Below are positions 14,536-14,826 of a stretch of 14,826 nucleotides of DNA, piece by piece. A model generated the notes under the pieces. That model had not been told where the DNA came from, did no database searches, and worked only from the letters and a program-made list of their open reading frames with translations. Made by a program: the position numbers and the translations under genes. Origin of the DNA: Piscirickettsiaceae bacterium (GTDB lineage: Bacteria > Pseudomonadota > Gammaproteobacteria > Methylococcales > Cycloclasticaceae); the NCBI GenBank assembly GCA_002401365.1, contig NVSW01000020.1, positions 1-14,826 of the forward strand, in the 5' to 3' direction. The first letter of the stretch is position 1; every line of letters starts with the position of its first letter.

Positions 14536-14826
14536 TTACTTTAACCCTGAAACACCGTTATTAATGCGATCAGCAAACAAATACAGCATCGCGGCCGTTG
14601 CCCCCCATATCTGAAAACCATCGTACATTAACTCCCAGAAAAAACGCTTTTCACCTTGCCAAAATATTTCTTTTCGTTCGTACAATGATTGATCCAATAA
14701 TATAGCTAGAGGAACTTCGAACACCTCTGCAACTTCAAATTTATCAATATTTAAGCTAAAAGATGGATCTACAAAGCCCACAATTGGAATCACATTAAAG
14801 TCAGTCACCGTCAGATAAGGCTCAAT
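14536..14826 (-). CDS. NUDIX hydrolase, CoA-pyrophosphatase-like (C-terminal part; continues beyond window)
   Basis: Ninety-six C-terminal residues are visible, and the frame is open to the last base. The visible part reads IEPYLTVTDFNVIPIVGFVD at its start, then VAEVFEVPLAILLD and a C-terminal WGATAAMLYLFADRI. This is the typical second half of NudL/YeaB-type CoA pyrophosphatases, which hydrolyse CoA and its derivatives to phosphopantetheine and 3',5'-ADP. The Nudix box itself and the UPF0035 motif lie outside the window, so catalytic competence cannot be judged. An internal GTG (14808) is not the real start, because family-like sequence continues upstream of it. It converges on ogt with a 3-nt gap. 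Confidence 0.85.
   Translation of the reverse strand: MEPYLTVTDFNVIPIVGFVDPSFSLNIDKFEVAEVFEVPLAILLDQSLYERKEIFWQGEKRFFWELMYDGFQIWGATAAMLYLFADRINNGVSGLK

Noticed and set aside
1..14826. CRISPR arrays, insertion sequences, prophage or toxin-antitoxin genes
   Set aside because: I saw no regularly spaced repeats, transposase motifs or terminal inverted repeats. Gene order in the left part is conserved chromosomal backbone.

Overview
The window looks like ordinary chromosome from a gammaproteobacterium of moderate-to-low GC. The order algC-dut-coaBC, with radC-rpmB-rpmG divergent, is the conserved Pseudomonas-type cluster, and Dut resembles the E. coli enzyme along its whole length. AT-rich intergenic DNA and the combination of families would suit a marine lineage such as the Cycloclasticus/Methylophaga group. 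That is a guess from memory, not a placement.

Left part (1-4404). A minus-strand operon, coaBC > dut > algC, covers CoA biosynthesis, dUTP removal and sugar-phosphate metabolism. Its genes overlap or are separated by 5 nt. algC is the long form with a membrane-anchored periplasmic module; only its first catalytic domain is in the window, and its apparent stop rests on the very first base. Divergent from coaBC lies radC, then rpmB-rpmG (ribosomal proteins L28 and L33) behind their own promoter candidate. A strong bidirectional hairpin terminator closes the rpmBG unit.

Middle part (4455-8467). A two-gene minus-strand unit is the least conventional part of the window. One gene encodes a 1215-residue protein with a degenerate cyclic-nucleotide-binding (CNB) domain, an intact-looking CNB domain, a rhodanese domain with its active-site Cys, and about 800 residues of coiled coil. 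The other encodes a small Rieske [2Fe-2S] protein whose GTG start overlaps the big gene's end. A plausible reading is a ligand-responsive, sulfur/redox-linked scaffold with a small electron-transfer partner. That is inference.

Right part (8666-14532). Six plus-strand genes with 5-13 nt spacers form a probable operon: a DUF6524-type membrane protein, a DegQ/HtrA periplasmic protease, MoaB, a DUF423 membrane protein, aminopeptidase PepN and an Ogt-type DNA-alkyl transferase. Most internal starts lack a Shine-Dalgarno sequence, suggesting coupled translation. At the right edge the C-terminal part of a CoA-pyrophosphatase-like NUDIX hydrolase converges on ogt and runs off the window.

No stretch over 300 bases lacks a gene. 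The longest spacer (8468-8665, 198 bp) is a divergent control region with three inverted repeats. I saw no tRNA, rRNA, CRISPR array, insertion sequence or phage gene.
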